Part shown: in pieces, positions 1 to 12,396 of the stretch
How positions within the stretch are numbered: the stretch's first letter is position 1
Layout of the letters: each line of letters begins with the position of its first letter
Source: Halichoerus grypus
Lineage: Eukaryota; Chordata; Mammalia; Carnivora; Phocidae
Assembly (NCBI RefSeq): GCF_964656455.1
Contig: NC_135715.1
Coordinates: 35,846,603-35,910,602, forward strand
Direction of reading: 5' to 3'
DNA length: 64,000 bases
The notes under the pieces: model-generated
The model's input: only the letters and a program-made list of their open reading frames with translations
The model's database searches: none
What the model was told of the DNA's origin: nothing
Program-made: the position numbers and the translations under genes

Positions 1-769
1 TTTCTGAAAAGCAAGTATTATATATGAACTGTGAAAGGCACAATCTTCAGAATCTGAGGTGAGGAATGGAGTGAAACAAGGAGAGTCTCATAAAACCTAA
101 TAATAAGGAAAAATCTTTTCAGGAGCTTTGATTTATCCCTTAGTAATCCCAACCGCAAAATTAGGAACATTAAAGACTGTTTCCTCAAGTCCAGGTCAGG
201 CTCTCATAAACTGAATATTTTCAGTTATTAGGAACTTGCCTGATAAAGTGCTTTGAGTTGTGCTTTGAGTTGTCTTGCAGTGCTTTGATATAAGATATAA
301 TGAGCAAAATGGCTGTACGTTGTCAGCAATTGAAAGCTGTTATATAAGGGTGATTTTCCTTACACATCCATTTAAAAGGCATATTTGCTGGAGGACTTTA
401 AAAATAGATTCATGTCTCTTTTGTCTGCTCAGATTTGATACTATTACAACCAGGAGAAGCAGATATATCCTTTAGAAAACACATGGCAAAATACTACTAA
501 ATCTTTAGATTTGAGATATTACAAGTAATAATAGTCAATACATAAGGCATCTTAAAGGATTCGTTTTTATTTGTGATAGACTTAATTCAGAAGCATAGAC
601 ACAGAACCAAGAATATATTAATCTTCATTTAGTCATTGTCTTTTGGTTAGCCTACTTTTGTTTACATCTATAACTCAAAACATAATCATACACACATTCT
701 ACCTTAAATGTACCCAAGATAAAACACAAGTACTGAGTGTTTCTGACTTATTCCACTGAAAGTGCCCTT
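1..769. other. Non-coding stretch, no recognised element
   Basis: AT-rich DNA with no convincing exon and no repeat family I can name. The only local structure is a perfect 12-bp tandem duplication (GTGCTTTGAGTT) at 248-259 and 260-271. Confidence 0.5.
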
Positions 770-1105
770 CAACCTCATCTTCCATGCCTGTCGTCCTCTA
801 GCCATGCTGGCTGCCTCACAGCCTTCACTCATAACCTTTCTCCCATCTTTACCTTGCTAGGTCTCAACTAAAAAGTCATTTCCTCAAAGAGACATCTTCT
901 GACCTGATTTAAATTATGTAACTCCCTCTTGCAGTTATTCCTTCTTACCATAATTGGCCGTTAAATATTCATCACTCTATTAAGCACCAGTATTCCTCTC
1001 TAGATTGAGAGTTCCATTCTGATAAAATAATTGTGTGTGTGGTTAATCATTTTGTGTGTATGGTCTAGCAGAATTTCTGGCACAAAGAAGATGCCAACCT
1101 CAACA
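770..1105 (+). repeat. L2 LINE 3' fragment
   Basis: The text follows the conserved L2 3' region: a 'cctcaaagagacatcttctgacc' type block near 885, then a 'tattcatcactctattaagca' type block, and an end resembling the usual 'agaatttctggcacaaagaag' segment. Divergence is high, as expected of an ancient mammalian L2. No open frame survives. Confidence 0.6.
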
Positions 1106-1254
1106 CCTGCTTCTTACCTAATCTTCCTTATTTTAGGAGAGAGAAACAGGCCAAAAGATGTGCCTCCTCCCTTTCTTTCTCACCTCTTTGCCAGACTATT
1201 GGCAATTCCTGAAAGCTCTACCTTCAAATACGCACCACTTTAAAATATGCACTG

Positions 1255-1990
1255 TAAATTATTCATCTGAGTACTTTTCACTTCCTTTTCCACCAGCATG
1301 CTAATCCAACCCTTTTATCATCACTGCCTGGGTTACTGCAATAACCCTCTAAATAGACAATCTGCTCTCTGCTGGCTCCCAGGCTCTAGAAACTGTTTCC
1401 AGGAACAAGAATGAATCTCTAAAAATAAAAATATGGTCATGTTGCTCCTTTCCTCAAATCTCTCCAGTATCCTCCCATCACACTGAGAACAAACCCAATG
1501 CCTACCCAAAGGTTAATAAAGCTTTTAGTGATCTGCTTTCTAATCTTGTTCATCCCTTACAATTCTTACTTTTGCACTCCCACTCCCAACATGCTGTGCT
1601 AGGCACTATGACTCATGTGCTCATCAGGGCTTTACTTCAATGTAACATCATCAGACAAGTCTTGCTTCTCCATCCTTTATAAGGAGTTCCACAATAATTT
1701 TTTTCCAGCTTATTGAGATATTATTGACATATAAAATATGTAACTTTAAGGTGTACAATAGGATGATTTGATTTTCCACAATCATTTTCTACCTGCAGAC
1801 TGCTTTTTCTTTTTACTTTATGCAACTTCATACTCTATGTCATTTAAGTATTTATTGTTTTGTTTGTGTCTCTTTTAACTAGAATATAAGCTTTTAAGAG
1901 TATAGATTTTTTTGTTTTGTTTTGTTTGAATTCATGTAGAATTTCCAAGCAACCATTAGGTTCTTAGTAAATTCTGTTGAATGAATAAAT
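1255..1990 (+). repeat. L2 LINE fragment, interrupted by an L1 tail
   Basis: This is a longer L2 copy in the same orientation as the preceding one. Recognisable blocks include the 'ggttactgcaataaccctc' start, the 'tggtcatgttgctcctttcc' segment, 'atctgctttctaatcttgtt', and the terminal 'tagaatataagctttta ... ttctgttgaatgaataaat' end. It is split by a short L1 tail at 1702-1785 and resumes afterwards, so the L2 is the older element. Confidence 0.65.
1702..1785 (-). mobile_element. Very short 5'-truncated L1 tail with TSD
   Basis: The block 'ttattgagatattattgaca ... aggtgtacaatagg' is the 3' extremity of an L1M-class element on the minus strand. It is bracketed by CCACAATAATTTT (1689-1701) and CCACAATCATTTT (1786-1798), a 13-bp duplication with one mismatch. 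The insert is only about 84 bp and sits inside the L2 copy. Confidence 0.7.
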
Positions 1991-2649
1991 AAATGTTCAA
2001 CAAATAGTCCTTTAAAATATGATTGAATAAATGAATGAAATAATATATGGATGATTAAATTAAAACTGACAAATTGAGGTTGTACAAGGAGTCATTCTCT
2101 TTGGCAGGTAATAAGCTGTACCCGGGGAAGAGCAAACTTTCAGGTTGAATGTTCCAGTGTATTAAATATGCATCTATGCCTCAAGTTTTATTCATATGTC
2201 CATAATATTTGTTATACTAGTCCGTATGCTTTTTAATGATATCACTTATCTGCTTGATTAAAAAAGATCCTGAATTTTTATAGGCTATCATATCCTAATA
2301 TTTTTTGCCCAGCATTCAAAATTTTCCACAATCTAAATGTAACCTTTCATATCTCTTTTGAATCATCCAAAATGTTAAAAATCATGCTGACACCAAGCAC
2401 ACATCTTACTTTCTAATACCATTTTCCAGTAAAAGAAAACTGGAGCTCTTTTTGAAATGACTGATAGGGCATGGACAAGGACTATATAATATGATCCTAG
2501 AGTATCTTGTCAGATCAGAAAGCAAGAACGTATCTGATAAAAAATCACCAAAATAAAAGAATTTGTCAAAGGGGGCACAGAAACCACTAAAAGACTTTCA
2601 AATAACCAAAACTGGAACAATTTTTACAACAAAACAAATTAAGTAGAAT
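1991..2649. other. Non-coding stretch, nothing recognised
   Basis: AT-rich sequence after the L2 end. I see no repeat family, exon or structured element. Confidence 0.45.
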
Positions 2650-3440
2650 TAGATTGTAACCCAAAGTATAAAATAAATATCCTTGAGTCCATACTGACAG
2701 AAATAAATGATTCAATAAATAAATCAATGGGGGGAAAAAAGAGACAAATCTCCTGTGCAGAATTCTAAAATATTTATATATTTCCTCTGCCCTCAAGGTG
2801 GTAGAGCATAACTCTCTACTCCTTAAGGGTAGGCTATGCGTAGGGAATTCTTTTCAAAGAATACAGAATCAAAAGTGGGGGAAAGGAGTTCCTTTACAGT
2901 GGAGAAATCTGACAAACACTACCTCAACCAGGTGATCAAGGTCAACATCAACAGAGATAAGTCATGTTATAAGCATGTACCCTTAATATGACATAATGAC
3001 AATGACACTTTACCTCTGTGGTCTTCTTCCCCCAAACCCATACCCCAGTCTAATGGGAGAAACATAAGACAGAGAGAAACTGTCTATAAAATATCTGACC
3101 AGTACTCCTCAAAACTGTCATGGTCATCAAAAACAAGGAAAGTCTGAGAAAGGGCCATAGTACAAAGTAGTCATGATGACTAATTGTAATGTAGTGTCCT
3201 AGATGAGACTCTGGAACAGAAAAGATGTTAGGTAAAACTAAAGAAATATAAATAAAATATGAACTTCAGTTAATAAGAATGTATCAATTTGTTCCTTAGT
3301 TGTGACAAATGTACCATGCTAATAATGTAATATATTAGTAACAGAAGAAAGCAGGTGTGGGTATAATGGATCTGTACTATATTTGTGACTTTTCTGTAAA
3401 TCAAGAAGAAAAATAATGATTTAAAAAAATTATTCCGAGC
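2650..3440 (+). repeat. Old L1 (L1M-class) 3' UTR fragment
   Basis: The sequence matches the typical 3' UTR of ancient mammalian L1: 'gtcaacatcaacagagataa', 'cactttacctctgtggtctt', 'cataccccagtctaatggga', then 'gatgagactctggaacagaa', 'gtgacaaatgtaccatgcta' and the terminal 'gacttttctgtaaatcaaga', followed by an A-rich end near 3435. Sense orientation. No ORF2 portion is evident. Confidence 0.7.
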
Positions 3441-3846
3441 CTATAGCTGGTACCTGATAAAATGTCAGAAAGAATTTGGGTCTAGACAGGGACCCAGAGT
3501 CCATAATTTTATCTATAAACTTCCCCAGCTACCTGGAAATGTTTAATAAACCATTTCTAAGCATTTCTATTTAATGTAGACACTTATTTTGATTTGTATT
3601 TGTTCATGTCAATCCCAAGGATGTTCCCTAATGAAAGAATACTAGGTAACAATCTTCTAAACGTTATATGAAGCTTGAAAGCTTAGAAAGTTAATCTTCG
3701 AATAGCTCAGACTTGAGGGAATATACCTAAGGTATATTATCTTGGTGGTATTCATGTGTTGAATATTTCTAAATCACATATTCCTCTTCCTGCCATGTTT
3801 TTACTCAGTAACTTTTGCAAGATCTATTATTGTTTCTTATTACTTT
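3441..3846. other. Non-coding stretch, nothing recognised
   Basis: AT-rich DNA between an old L1 3' end and the LTR-like block. No gene or repeat family was recognised. Confidence 0.4.
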
Positions 3847-4249
3847 TGTGAAAGGTGAAATAAAATGGAATCGCTTATGTCAAGCAGTTTTAAAACGGAG
3901 CTGGGAGGCCATTAAGGAGGTGGGCCTTGTGGTGCAACCACAAACTTTGAACCGGGCCGAACTGCAAATATTCCAAGGAGTCTGCACAAACAACTGCAGT
4001 TTGCTACAGTGACAGATTTTTGCTTGGTGACCAGTTATGTTCAGCCAAAATTAGTTTTCCGCCACCAACACAAACCAAAATTCCTTATAAACAATGTGTA
4101 CAAGCATTCCCTTTTGTCTTAAACTTTTGTTCCCCTAGCAGGACACAATTTGGGTTGCTACCCAAATTTGTGCTTCCCAAATTGCACTTCTGACACCTCA
4201 AATAAATGCTTTTATTTTATTTCAGTTCTGCCTCTTTTCTCCAGGGACA
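3847..4249 (+). mobile_element. Possible solo LTR of an endogenous retrovirus
   Basis: About 400 bp less AT-rich than its surroundings. It starts with TGTGAAAGG and ends in a pyrimidine-rich segment after a polyadenylation signal (AATAAA at about 4201) and a T-rich stretch, as in an LTR R-U5 region. No internal retroviral genes flank it. I found no clear short target duplication, so the borders are approximate and the family is unidentified. An unrelated old repeat is the alternative. Confidence 0.35.
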
Positions 4250-5640
4250 TTTCCGAGTAGAAACATTTAATATCCTAGTTAGTTTGGGGAAGTTTGCTTA
4301 TCATTCAAACTATGAATATAGTAAAAATTTATTTTGTTTGGTAAAGCCCAATATCTTTTACTGCTGAACTCTCTGTGATTTGTGTCACAGGCATGAGCTC
4401 TCTGAAAATCGTTTTTGTCCTTCACAGCTTTGTATCATCTGTTTTACTTCGACCGTGGAGACCTAACTACAGCGTAGCATTTGACCAAGGAAATAACTTG
4501 TTCATTTTTATTCCTACTTTAGAGAATTGCTTCGTTTCTTGTTTTGGCAGGAGAGGAGAGTGCCTACAAGATGATACTGAATCAGACTCAAAGCCAGTGG
4601 GTTTGGCTCATTAGCTTATGTGCCAAGTAGCAGCTTCACATTTGGCCTGAATCCAAAGACATTTTTAAAAACTCCTAGTGCCAAATGTCTTTAATAATTT
4701 ATACTCCTCCTCATCAGTATTGCTTTATCACTTCAGATATGCCACTTTGATAAGCCTTCAATTTCATGTTATACTTTAAAAAGTTTGGCTCTAAGGGGGA
4801 ATGATTAGTTATAATAAATATGTTTAATGTGAGTATAATTTTTAATTAACTTATAGTAAATATAAGTTAAGTATAATTCAAGGGGTATTATCTCTAAGAG
4901 TTTTGCAGTTAACTCCTTTAATAAGGTTTACATAATCTAGAGCTTAGAATTTGTTTTCAGTACAAAGCCTTTTTATTATTTAATATATATTTATAAAATG
5001 ATTGAAGACAAGAAACAAATTTTTAAATAAGACTCACAAGACTCACATGAACACTTGTATTTTCTGAAATAATTTCCTAAATATAGATTTATGCGTTTAT
5101 TTTCATCAGTAGACAGACCTATGTGAAAATGCAAGTCCATTAATTTTTAAGATCGAGAAGTTTATTTTTCTTTCCTATGTCAAGAACTTCTTAATATAAA
5201 AAGACTGACAATTGGCATACTAACGTACAAAACTTGGCAAACAATATATTAATCTGTTTGGCAATGTACCAAATCACATCTAAACCTCTGTGCCAGCATG
5301 TTAATGCTTTTGTGCTTATAGTGATCTCTTTTAATTTGTCATAATGGCAGAAACAAATCTGTTAGCCTCTAATGTTCTTCACTTTATAGCAAACAGTAAT
5401 GTTCCAACTCTGGTCCCTCTGCCTCCTAAACCATTGATAGGGACTCATTCATCCTGACCAGTTTCATTGTTTTTGCAGTGTTACATTATGACATTTTTCT
5501 GTACATCAGAGGATACATCACAGGATCACTTTTAATGTAACTAAAATTTTTTCAGTATTCATTTCATTATAGTTGTCAGTAGCTAGTCCCCTAGATTATG
5601 ACTAACTTGGATAGAAGTTCAAAGACCTGCATTGTCTTAA
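4250..5640. other. Non-coding stretch, nothing recognised
   Basis: AT-rich sequence. The longest open frame (4375-4614, +) has no family signature and is within chance length. No repeat could be named. Confidence 0.45.
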
Positions 5641-5654
5641 AGAATTCTCCATGG

Positions 5655-5851
5655 GGGCGCCTGGGTGACTCAGTCGGTTAAGCGTCTGCCTTCAGCTCAG
5701 GTCATGGTCCCGGGGTCCTGGGATCGAGCCCCACATTGGGCTCCCTGCTCCGCGGGGAGCCTGCTTCTCCCTCTCCCTCTGCCTGCCTGCTCTGCCTACT
5801 TGTGCTCTCTCTCTGTCAAATAAATAAATAAAATCTTTAAAAAAGAGAGAG
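5655..5851 (+). mobile_element. Can-SINE (tRNA-Lys-derived)
   Basis: The head 'gcgcctgggtgactcagtcg' carries the pol III A box and 'gggatcgagcccc' the B box. They are followed by the CT-rich region, an AATAAATAAATAAA block and a short tail. A perfect 14-bp target duplication, AGAATTCTCCATGG, lies at 5641-5654 and 5852-5865. This copy shows the long CT-rich body 'ctctgcctgcctgctctgcc'. Confidence 0.95.
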
Positions 5852-5865
5852 AGAATTCTCCATGG

Positions 5866-6590
5866 ATTAAATGTCATTCGATGACTTTACTTGTATTATT
5901 AGAAACTTTATTAATTAGTTGAATGGTCATAATGAAAAATGTGATACACTTGTACTTATTTTTTTTATTTATTTTTATACATGAGCAATAGTTAAAGCAT
6001 ATGGTACTTTTTTTTTTACTAAAGGATTATTTAGTTATCCTTTCAGTCATTCATCACCAGCATCACTTAAGTTTCTATAATGCCTTAGGGCTGACAGTTT
6101 TCCATGACATTTTAATCATTAGGTCCTTACAAAGGATTTATAGCCATGTGGCAAAGTAGTAACTGTGCTCAAGCTGCCTTAATTCCAGTCTTTTTTACTA
6201 CTTTTTGCCTCTTTTCAGAAAAAAATTTTTGAAATATGTGACATGTATCATTTTCATATCTAGTTTATATTTGGAGGGATTTGTGGACAACTGAAATAAG
6301 TTGTCAGAAAAAGTCTTATATACTTGTCCCATATACTGTGTGACAGCAGGGCCATTATGACTATCTGTCTCAACTTAGCTCTCATTCTACTGACTAAGTT
6401 GATGCTGCTGGAATTGCACACATATGAGGCCATACTTCATGCATTCCATATTTAGAAGCTATGACATGCAATTGTATTCTGACTCAGCATATTTGAATTT
6501 ATACGAACGTATAAATCAATGGTTGATCAATGTAGATACATATCAGAATCGATTGTAGAATTTTGTAAAACACACATTGACCAGGTACAG
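5866..6590. other. Non-coding stretch, nothing recognised
   Basis: AT-rich with short T runs near 5960 and 6008. No element was recognised. Confidence 0.4.
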
Positions 6591-6599
6591 ACCTGTAAA

Positions 6600-7130
6600 C
6601 TTTTAAGGAGGAATTGGGCAGTGAGAAAGAGAGACAAATAGTGTCAAAGCAAAAATTGCACCAAAATTAAGCAGTTAAGGAAGACTTTATTCAAAGCCAT
6701 TACATGAGGGTAAAGAGATTGAATTCAACTTCACAGAAATGAAAGGCAAGATAATTTTTTTAAGAGTGAAGCAGGGAGGTTTGTAGGCCACCTGTGTTTG
6801 CTCATGGACATTGCCCAGAGAAAAGGTAAACTTCCTCATATATTCATACAGAACATAGTTTTACAACTTGGAGCAAAGTTAGGCTCCTACCTTCCCACTA
6901 AGACTGGAAAATAGGGGCATCTTCCTTGATTATTACATCCAAACGAGATGGTTTTCAGGTCCTTGAGATAGACATTCTTGGGTTGTAAAACTGTCAAGAG
7001 GCTTTTAAAAATGATTTGCATCTTAAAGGGACAGAGGAAGAACTTATAAATTGTTTTTTTTGTTTTGTTTTGTTGCTATTGTTTTTAATGGCCTAAGAAA
7101 AGGAAGGCTATGACTTCTGTTCAGGAAGAA
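6600..7130 (-). repeat. Possible antisense LTR-like sequence
   Basis: A block around 'gaagactttattcaaagcca' (6679 onward) reads on the minus strand as an AATAAA signal in a more GC-balanced context, which resembles the R-U5 part of an old ERV LTR. Borders and family could not be established. Treat as tentative. Confidence 0.2.
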
Positions 7131-7181
7131 ACCTGTCTAAAATTTAATAACCTAAGAGAAATGTTAAGGTTGTCTTGGTGC

Positions 7182-7182
<1 letters not shown>

Positions 7183-7214
<32 letters not shown>

Positions 7215-7215
7215 T
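7183..7215. repeat. (GA)n microsatellite
   Basis: A run of GA dinucleotides broken once by an AAA interruption, directly readable. Confidence 0.9.
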
Positions 7216-7399
7216 GCTCTTAGATGATTCTGACATGTAGCAAGAGTTGAAGGCCAGGGCTCTAAAGCAACTTCATCAGATGGTTTTCTGAGAATAGATC
7301 TAGATACTTCAGGGGACAGACATAGTGAACAGCCGGAGGTGAGGGAATAAATATTTAAAAAGGGAGACTAATTAAACAAAAAGTAAATATGGCCTTTTC

Positions 7400-7635
7400 T
7401 CTTTCTCTTAAAGTTTTTATTTGAATTAGTTAACATACAGTGTAATATTAGTTTCAAGTGTACAATATAGTGATTCAACACTTGCATACAGCATCTGATG
7501 CTCATCACAAGTGCGCTCCTTAATCCCTTAATCACCTATTTAATCCATCTCCCCACCACCTCCCCTCTGGTAACCATCAGTTTGTTCTCTATAGTGAAGA
7601 GTCTGTTTCTTTGCTTGCCTCTTTCTCTAATGACC
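7400..7635 (-). mobile_element. 5'-truncated L1 3' end
   Basis: Minus-strand copy of a carnivore L1 3' UTR: 'tttttatttgaattagttaa', 'catacagtgtaatattagtt', 'gtgtacaatatagtgattca', 'gctcatcacaagtgcgctcc', the C-rich block 'ccccaccacctcccctctgg' and 'taaccatcagtttgttctct'. The C-rich tract corresponds to the G-rich polypurine tract of the L1 sense strand. Only the terminal 0.2 kb is present. Confidence 0.85.
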
Positions 7636-7639
7636 TTTT

Positions 7640-8664
7640 CTTAAAGATGGATTGACTTCATAGGAACTGGGGATGTTAGTTTGCCACCACCTAATATCTC
7701 CTAATTTAATTTCTTAGGACTGAAATCCCATATTGTGTCTCTTTCTTTTTTTTTTTTTCTTTCTGTTTTTCTTTCCTCCCTAGGGAAATCCAAATACTCC
7801 TTAAAGGGGAAATAGCAATATCAGATCCTATTGGTCATTTATTTCTTCTATTAAATAAACTGATTAGACCATTTCTTGAGAAGAGGATATGATGTGAAAA
7901 GAATAAAGCTTAGGCAACACTGAGCACTTTGTAATGCAGATTGGGGTGTCTAAAGATGAGACTAAGATATTCTATTGACAGATTTTAGTTTTTGCACATA
8001 TTTTCCTAACATTTGGGATGATTCTGCTAGTTTTAGCTATTTTACCACATAGAAAATGTTAGTGAGTTATCTCAGAGATGAAGTTTTTGCATCCTAAACC
8101 CCTTTGTCATATCCACTGTGAAAGACCCCTTTATCAGAGTATAAAATCTCCATTTCCTCTTTACATTTACTATAGCTTGGTTCATTGGATATGTGATTCA
8201 TTCGGTTCTTTTACTTATCCATCCATTTGGTACCTACTGGATGTAAGAACACAATGCCAAACAAGGCAGAATCCCTACTTTCAGGATCCCTAGAAAAACA
8301 CACTTATAAATGCATAGTTATTGGCACAATGTGATAATGCTATAATCAATTATGGGCAAAGAGCCCAGTGATAGAAGATTGCTTTTTTCATTTCAGAATT
8401 GGTTTTTCTAAAAATTCAAACTGGTGTAGACCCTTCACTTCGAAGTAAAAAGATATAGAATAGTAATCTGAAGAAACAGACCAAGTTAAAAAAAGGACAT
8501 GAGTTATCAAGGAATCCATAGTAGCTCATCTTGGCAGAATGTTTGTCTTAAAGCTTTTTTTATTTTGATATGTTTAGCCCTGTCCTCTAGTGCTTTCATT
8601 ATCAGTTAGAAATTTAGGAAGGATTTGCAGAAATAAGATAGAAAAACCCTGAACAAGACAGGGG
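7640..8664. other. Non-coding stretch, nothing recognised
   Basis: Contains a pyrimidine-rich patch at 7738-7785. No exon or named repeat. Confidence 0.4.
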
Positions 8665-8880
8665 AAAGAGCACAAGCTTTGCACTTACTTAGTCTTGGTT
8701 AGATTACTGAGTCTACCACTTTTAGACAGATGATCTTAGATAATGATTTAATCTGAGTGTCAGTTTTCTTCTGTAAAATGGGACTGTTATAGTTCTTGCC
8801 TCATGGGACTATGAAGATGAAGTATATATCACTCAGCACGGTGATTGGCTACTGTCAGAGCTTGGTAAAAGTTGAATGTG
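8665..8880 (+). repeat. MIR SINE
   Basis: Diverged MIR read in sense: 'agcacaagctttgcacttac', a degenerate 'ttagattactgagtctacca' core, 'tctgtaaaatgggactgtta' and 'tgcctcatgggactatgaag'. The order of blocks matches the MIR consensus. Confidence 0.75.
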
Positions 8881-9760
8881 GTACTTACCACCATTAAATA
8901 ACTTGGAGTTCTCCAGGCTGTGACGTGGAATATCATGGAATATCTGGTACAAGCCATAACACATTTTTACTAAATTACAGTTTCACCTAAGGCTGATCTA
9001 TCAGTAAGGAAGCCACATTCAGTGTATGTGTGATTAATAAAAATTTATATATGGGGAAAAGAATAATTATTTTAAAACTTTTATTTGGTATTGTTTTCTT
9101 CAAAATACAAGGGTCTCACTATTAAAAGATGAGTTTTCTCTGCAAAGGACTGTCAATTTAAATATGTTTAAATTCTGTAGGGGATATAATTCAGTGGGTA
9201 CCTTAAGTATTATAAAGAAAACAAATAATATAAAGGCCCAGGAAAAAGAATTCTAGCCGAAATCACTTAAAATTAAAGATTATGATTTTACTTTAAACAC
9301 CTTTTAGAGTAAGTTTTATTCTGTGCAATATTTACTAAAATTCCCAGGTCCTTATTTTCCTAATTAAAGTATTAGGTTTCACATTGTTTAGACACTTCTA
9401 TTTCATACATTGTGAGACTATAATCTTAAATTCTACGGAATTTAATAAGCTTACCATTTACTAATAGTAAATTAAAAATCGGAACCCTGATGTAATGGAA
9501 TAGTGAATAAGTCTCACCAATTGAGCAATTTGCTGCTAATAAGTGACCCACTAAACCTGAATGAACCACATTTGTACATCATTAATATCTTAATGGTTCA
9601 GTCAATAGCAGGGACTTTTATGACAATATGAACCTGCTTCTCCTCTAAAGCTATATATAGGGGCTTTCAAAAATGATTTTACATTTATTTATTATCTGGG
9701 CAGAGTAAAATATGGTTAAATATACTGTCATATGTAACCAAGTATTTAAAAATACATTAG
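8881..9760. other. Non-coding stretch, nothing recognised
   Basis: AT-rich sequence without a recognisable repeat or exon. Confidence 0.4.
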
Positions 9761-10215
9761 TACCCCCTTATCCGTGGTTTCACTTTCCACGTTTTCAGTT
9801 TACACGTTACAGTTGTCAACCACTGTCCAAAAATAGATGATTCTCCTTCTGATGTTGGGTCAGAAGGGCAGTCGTAGCCTAATGCTACATCACAGCGCCT
9901 ATGTCATTCGCCTCACTGCATCTCATCATGTAGGTGTTTTATCATCACACATCATCATGATAAGAACAGTGAGCAAAATACAATAAGGTATTTTGGGAGA
10001 GAGAGAAACCACAGTCATGTAACCTTTATTATAGTATATTCTTTTTTTTATTAAATTCAATTAGCCAACTTATAGTGCATCAATAGTTTCAGATGTAGTG
10101 TTCGCTAATTTATCAGTTGTGTATAAAACCTAGTATATACAGTATATTCTTATAATTATCCTATTATCAGTAATTGTTGTTAATTTCTTACTGTACCTAA
10201 TTTCTAAATTGAGAG
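9761..10215 (-). mobile_element. MER2-type (Tigger-derived) DNA transposon, interrupted and truncated
   Basis: Begins with the Tigger/MER2 terminal sequence 'taccccc ttatccgtgg' and continues through 'tttcactttccacgttttca', the paired block 'ccttctgatgttgggtcaga', 'cagcgcctatgtcattcgcc', 'ttttgggagagagagaaacc' and, after an inserted L1 tail, 'cagtaattgttgttaatttc' and 'ttactgtacctaatttctaa'. The distal terminal inverted repeat is missing. This is a non-autonomous element mobilised by a pogo-like transposase; no transposase sequence is present. Confidence 0.8.
10044..10140 (-). mobile_element. 97-bp L1 tail inside MER2, with TSD
   Basis: The T-rich start and 'attaaattcaattagccaac' followed by 'gtttcagatgtagtgttcgc' are the extreme 3' end of a carnivore L1 in minus orientation. 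A perfect 11-bp duplication, AGTATATTCTT, brackets it at 10033-10043 and 10141-10151. Both copies fall in the MER2 sequence, which dates the L1 insertion as later. Confidence 0.85.
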
Positions 10216-10843
10216 AGAGGCATGTGGAGCCCAGTGAGCTCTCTAAGATGAACAGATGGTACAGGGATTACTAAGCCAAAGTGGCTAGAATTTTTAAAGC
10301 AAATTCCTTGAGAAGAGAAGGGTGCACCAGATATCTGTAAAGGATCCCTCTGGAGTATTTAGCTAGGTATTGATCAGCACCTGCGTATGAGGAAGATAAC
10401 CAGATGGGAAAAGAACCACCCAAAAGGAGCAAAGGAAAAATTCCTGTGAGCTCAAAGAGGATTGGCACAGCCTGTGTTACTACCAACCAGAGTGGAAAGC
10501 CTTAGAATTCATGAAGGATCAGGGATGATCATCAGGACAGTATAACGATCCTCAAGATTTATGCACTTATTACAGAGCTGTAAAATACATGGAACACAAT
10601 TCATTAGAGCTGAAGGAGGAACACTCAAATCCACACCTGGAGTCAGAGAATTCAATACTCTTCTCAAATTGTTGTTGATAAAACAAGTGGACTGAGAATT
10701 AATAAGGATTTGACAACTTAAACAACACCATAAACCAACCCCAACACTGATGTACAATTTTCTTAAGGAATTTTGTATCTCTGTTCACAAGGAACATTTA
10801 TCTGTAGGTTGTTTTGGTTTGTTTGGTTGGCTGATTGGTTGGG
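10216..10843. other. Unassigned sequence beside MER2
   Basis: More balanced base composition than the surroundings, with modest open frames on the minus strand (10271-10486 and 10509-10757) that show no domain or family signature. Possibly an old repeat I cannot name. Confidence 0.35.
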
Positions 10844-10974
10844 TTGTTTTTTTGTGTGTGTGCTGGCTTTATCTTGTTTTGGTATCAAGGTAATACTGGC
10901 TTCATAAAATGAATTGGGAAGTTTCGTCTTTTTTAATTTTTTTGGAAGAAGTTTTATAGAATTTGTGTTTTGTT

Positions 10975-11172
10975 TTTTTTTAAAGATTTACTTATTTATT
11001 TATTTATTTATTTGACAGAGACAGAGATAGCTAGAGCAGGAACACAAGCAGCGGGAGTGGGAGAGGGAGAAGCAGGCTTCCCCTTGAGGAGGGAGCCCGA
11101 TGTAGGGCTTGATCCCAGGACCCGGGATCATGACCTGAGCCAAAGGCAGACGCCTAATGACTGAGCCATTCA
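10975..11172 (-). mobile_element. Can-SINE
   Basis: Reverse-complement SINE: T-rich start, 'aaagatttacttatttattt', 'gagcaggaacacaagcagcg', 'gggatcatgacctgagccaa' (B box side) and 'gactgagccattca' (degenerate A box side). The 5' head is worn. I could not find a clear target duplication. It sits within the old L1. Confidence 0.9.
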
Positions 11173-12396
11173 TGTTTAAACATTGGGTAGAATTCTCCAA
11201 TGAAACCATCTGGGCCTGGGCATTTAGTTTTTGGCAGTTTTAAAATTATTAATTCAGTTTCCTTTTGTTGTGCTGGAATGCAATTCAGATTATCTATTTT
11301 ATGCTGGAAGAGTTGTGAGAGTTTGTCTTTTTCAAGGAGTTGAACCATTTTGTCTAAGTGGTAAGATTTATGTTTGTAGAGTTGTTTCTAGTACTCCTTT
11401 AATGTCCTTCTGATGTCTGCAAAGTCTATGGTGATATCCACGGCTTCATGTCTGATATTGGTCATTTGTGCCTTTTTTCTTGTCAATCATGCTAGAGATT
11501 TGTCAGTTTTATTGGTCTTTTCAAGGAATTCTTTCATTGATTTTTGTTCTATTATCAATTTGAAATTTCAATAATTTTTGCTATTATCTTTTCTCTACTT
11601 CTTCTGCTTTCTTTAGGTTATTTTCCTATTTTTTTTTCTAGCTTCCTGTAGTGGGAAACTTAGGTTATTGATTTAAGACATTTCCTATTTTGTAATGTAT
11701 ATGTTTAGTTCTATTAATTTCCCTCTCAGCTCTGCTTTTGCTCTGTCCCAAAAATTTTCAAATATTATATATTTATATTCATTATATTCATGTATGATTT
11801 TAACTATTTTAAATTTGTGGTTTTATTTCATCCTGTTATAAATCCCATGGGTACTTGGAAGTAATGTTTGTTCTGCTGTTTTGGGGTAGAGTGGTCTATA
11901 AATGTTGGTAGATCCTGTTGGTCAATGATATTACTGAGTTCTTTTATATACTGGATTTTTTTAAATATAATTTAATAATTGGCTGAGGGGTATTAAAATA
12001 TCTAATGATGATTGTGTATTTGTCTATTTCTCCTCCATTCAATTCTATTAGTTGTTGCTTCACATATTTTTTTAACTTTCCTTTTTTTGGTAGATAAACA
12101 TTTAGAATTGCTATGATTTCTTTGTGATTGATCCTTTGTCATTATATAAGGGCCCTCTTTGCATGTGGTAATTTCTTTTGCTCTGAAGTCTACTTCACTT
12201 GATATTAATATAACCACTCCTCCTTTCTTTTAATGTTTGCACAATATGCATTTTTTCCATCCTTTTATTTTCCAACTGCCAATATAATTATATTTGAAGT
12301 GTGTTTCTTACAGACAACATATAGTTGGGTCATGTTTTTTTAATCTACTTTGCCAATCTTTGGTTTTTGAGTGGCATATTTAGGTCACTCACATTT

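Noticed and set aside
5661..5720. tRNA gene on the basis of A and B boxes
   Set aside because: The boxes belong to the tRNA-Lys-derived SINE head; it has no complete cloverleaf, and a SINE body and A-rich tail follow.
5692..5877. Short frames with Leu/Ser-rich products at SINE positions (for example 5692-5877, 44061-44330, 53675-53920)
   Set aside because: They fall in Can-SINEs and translate the tRNA-like head and CT-rich body; not genes.
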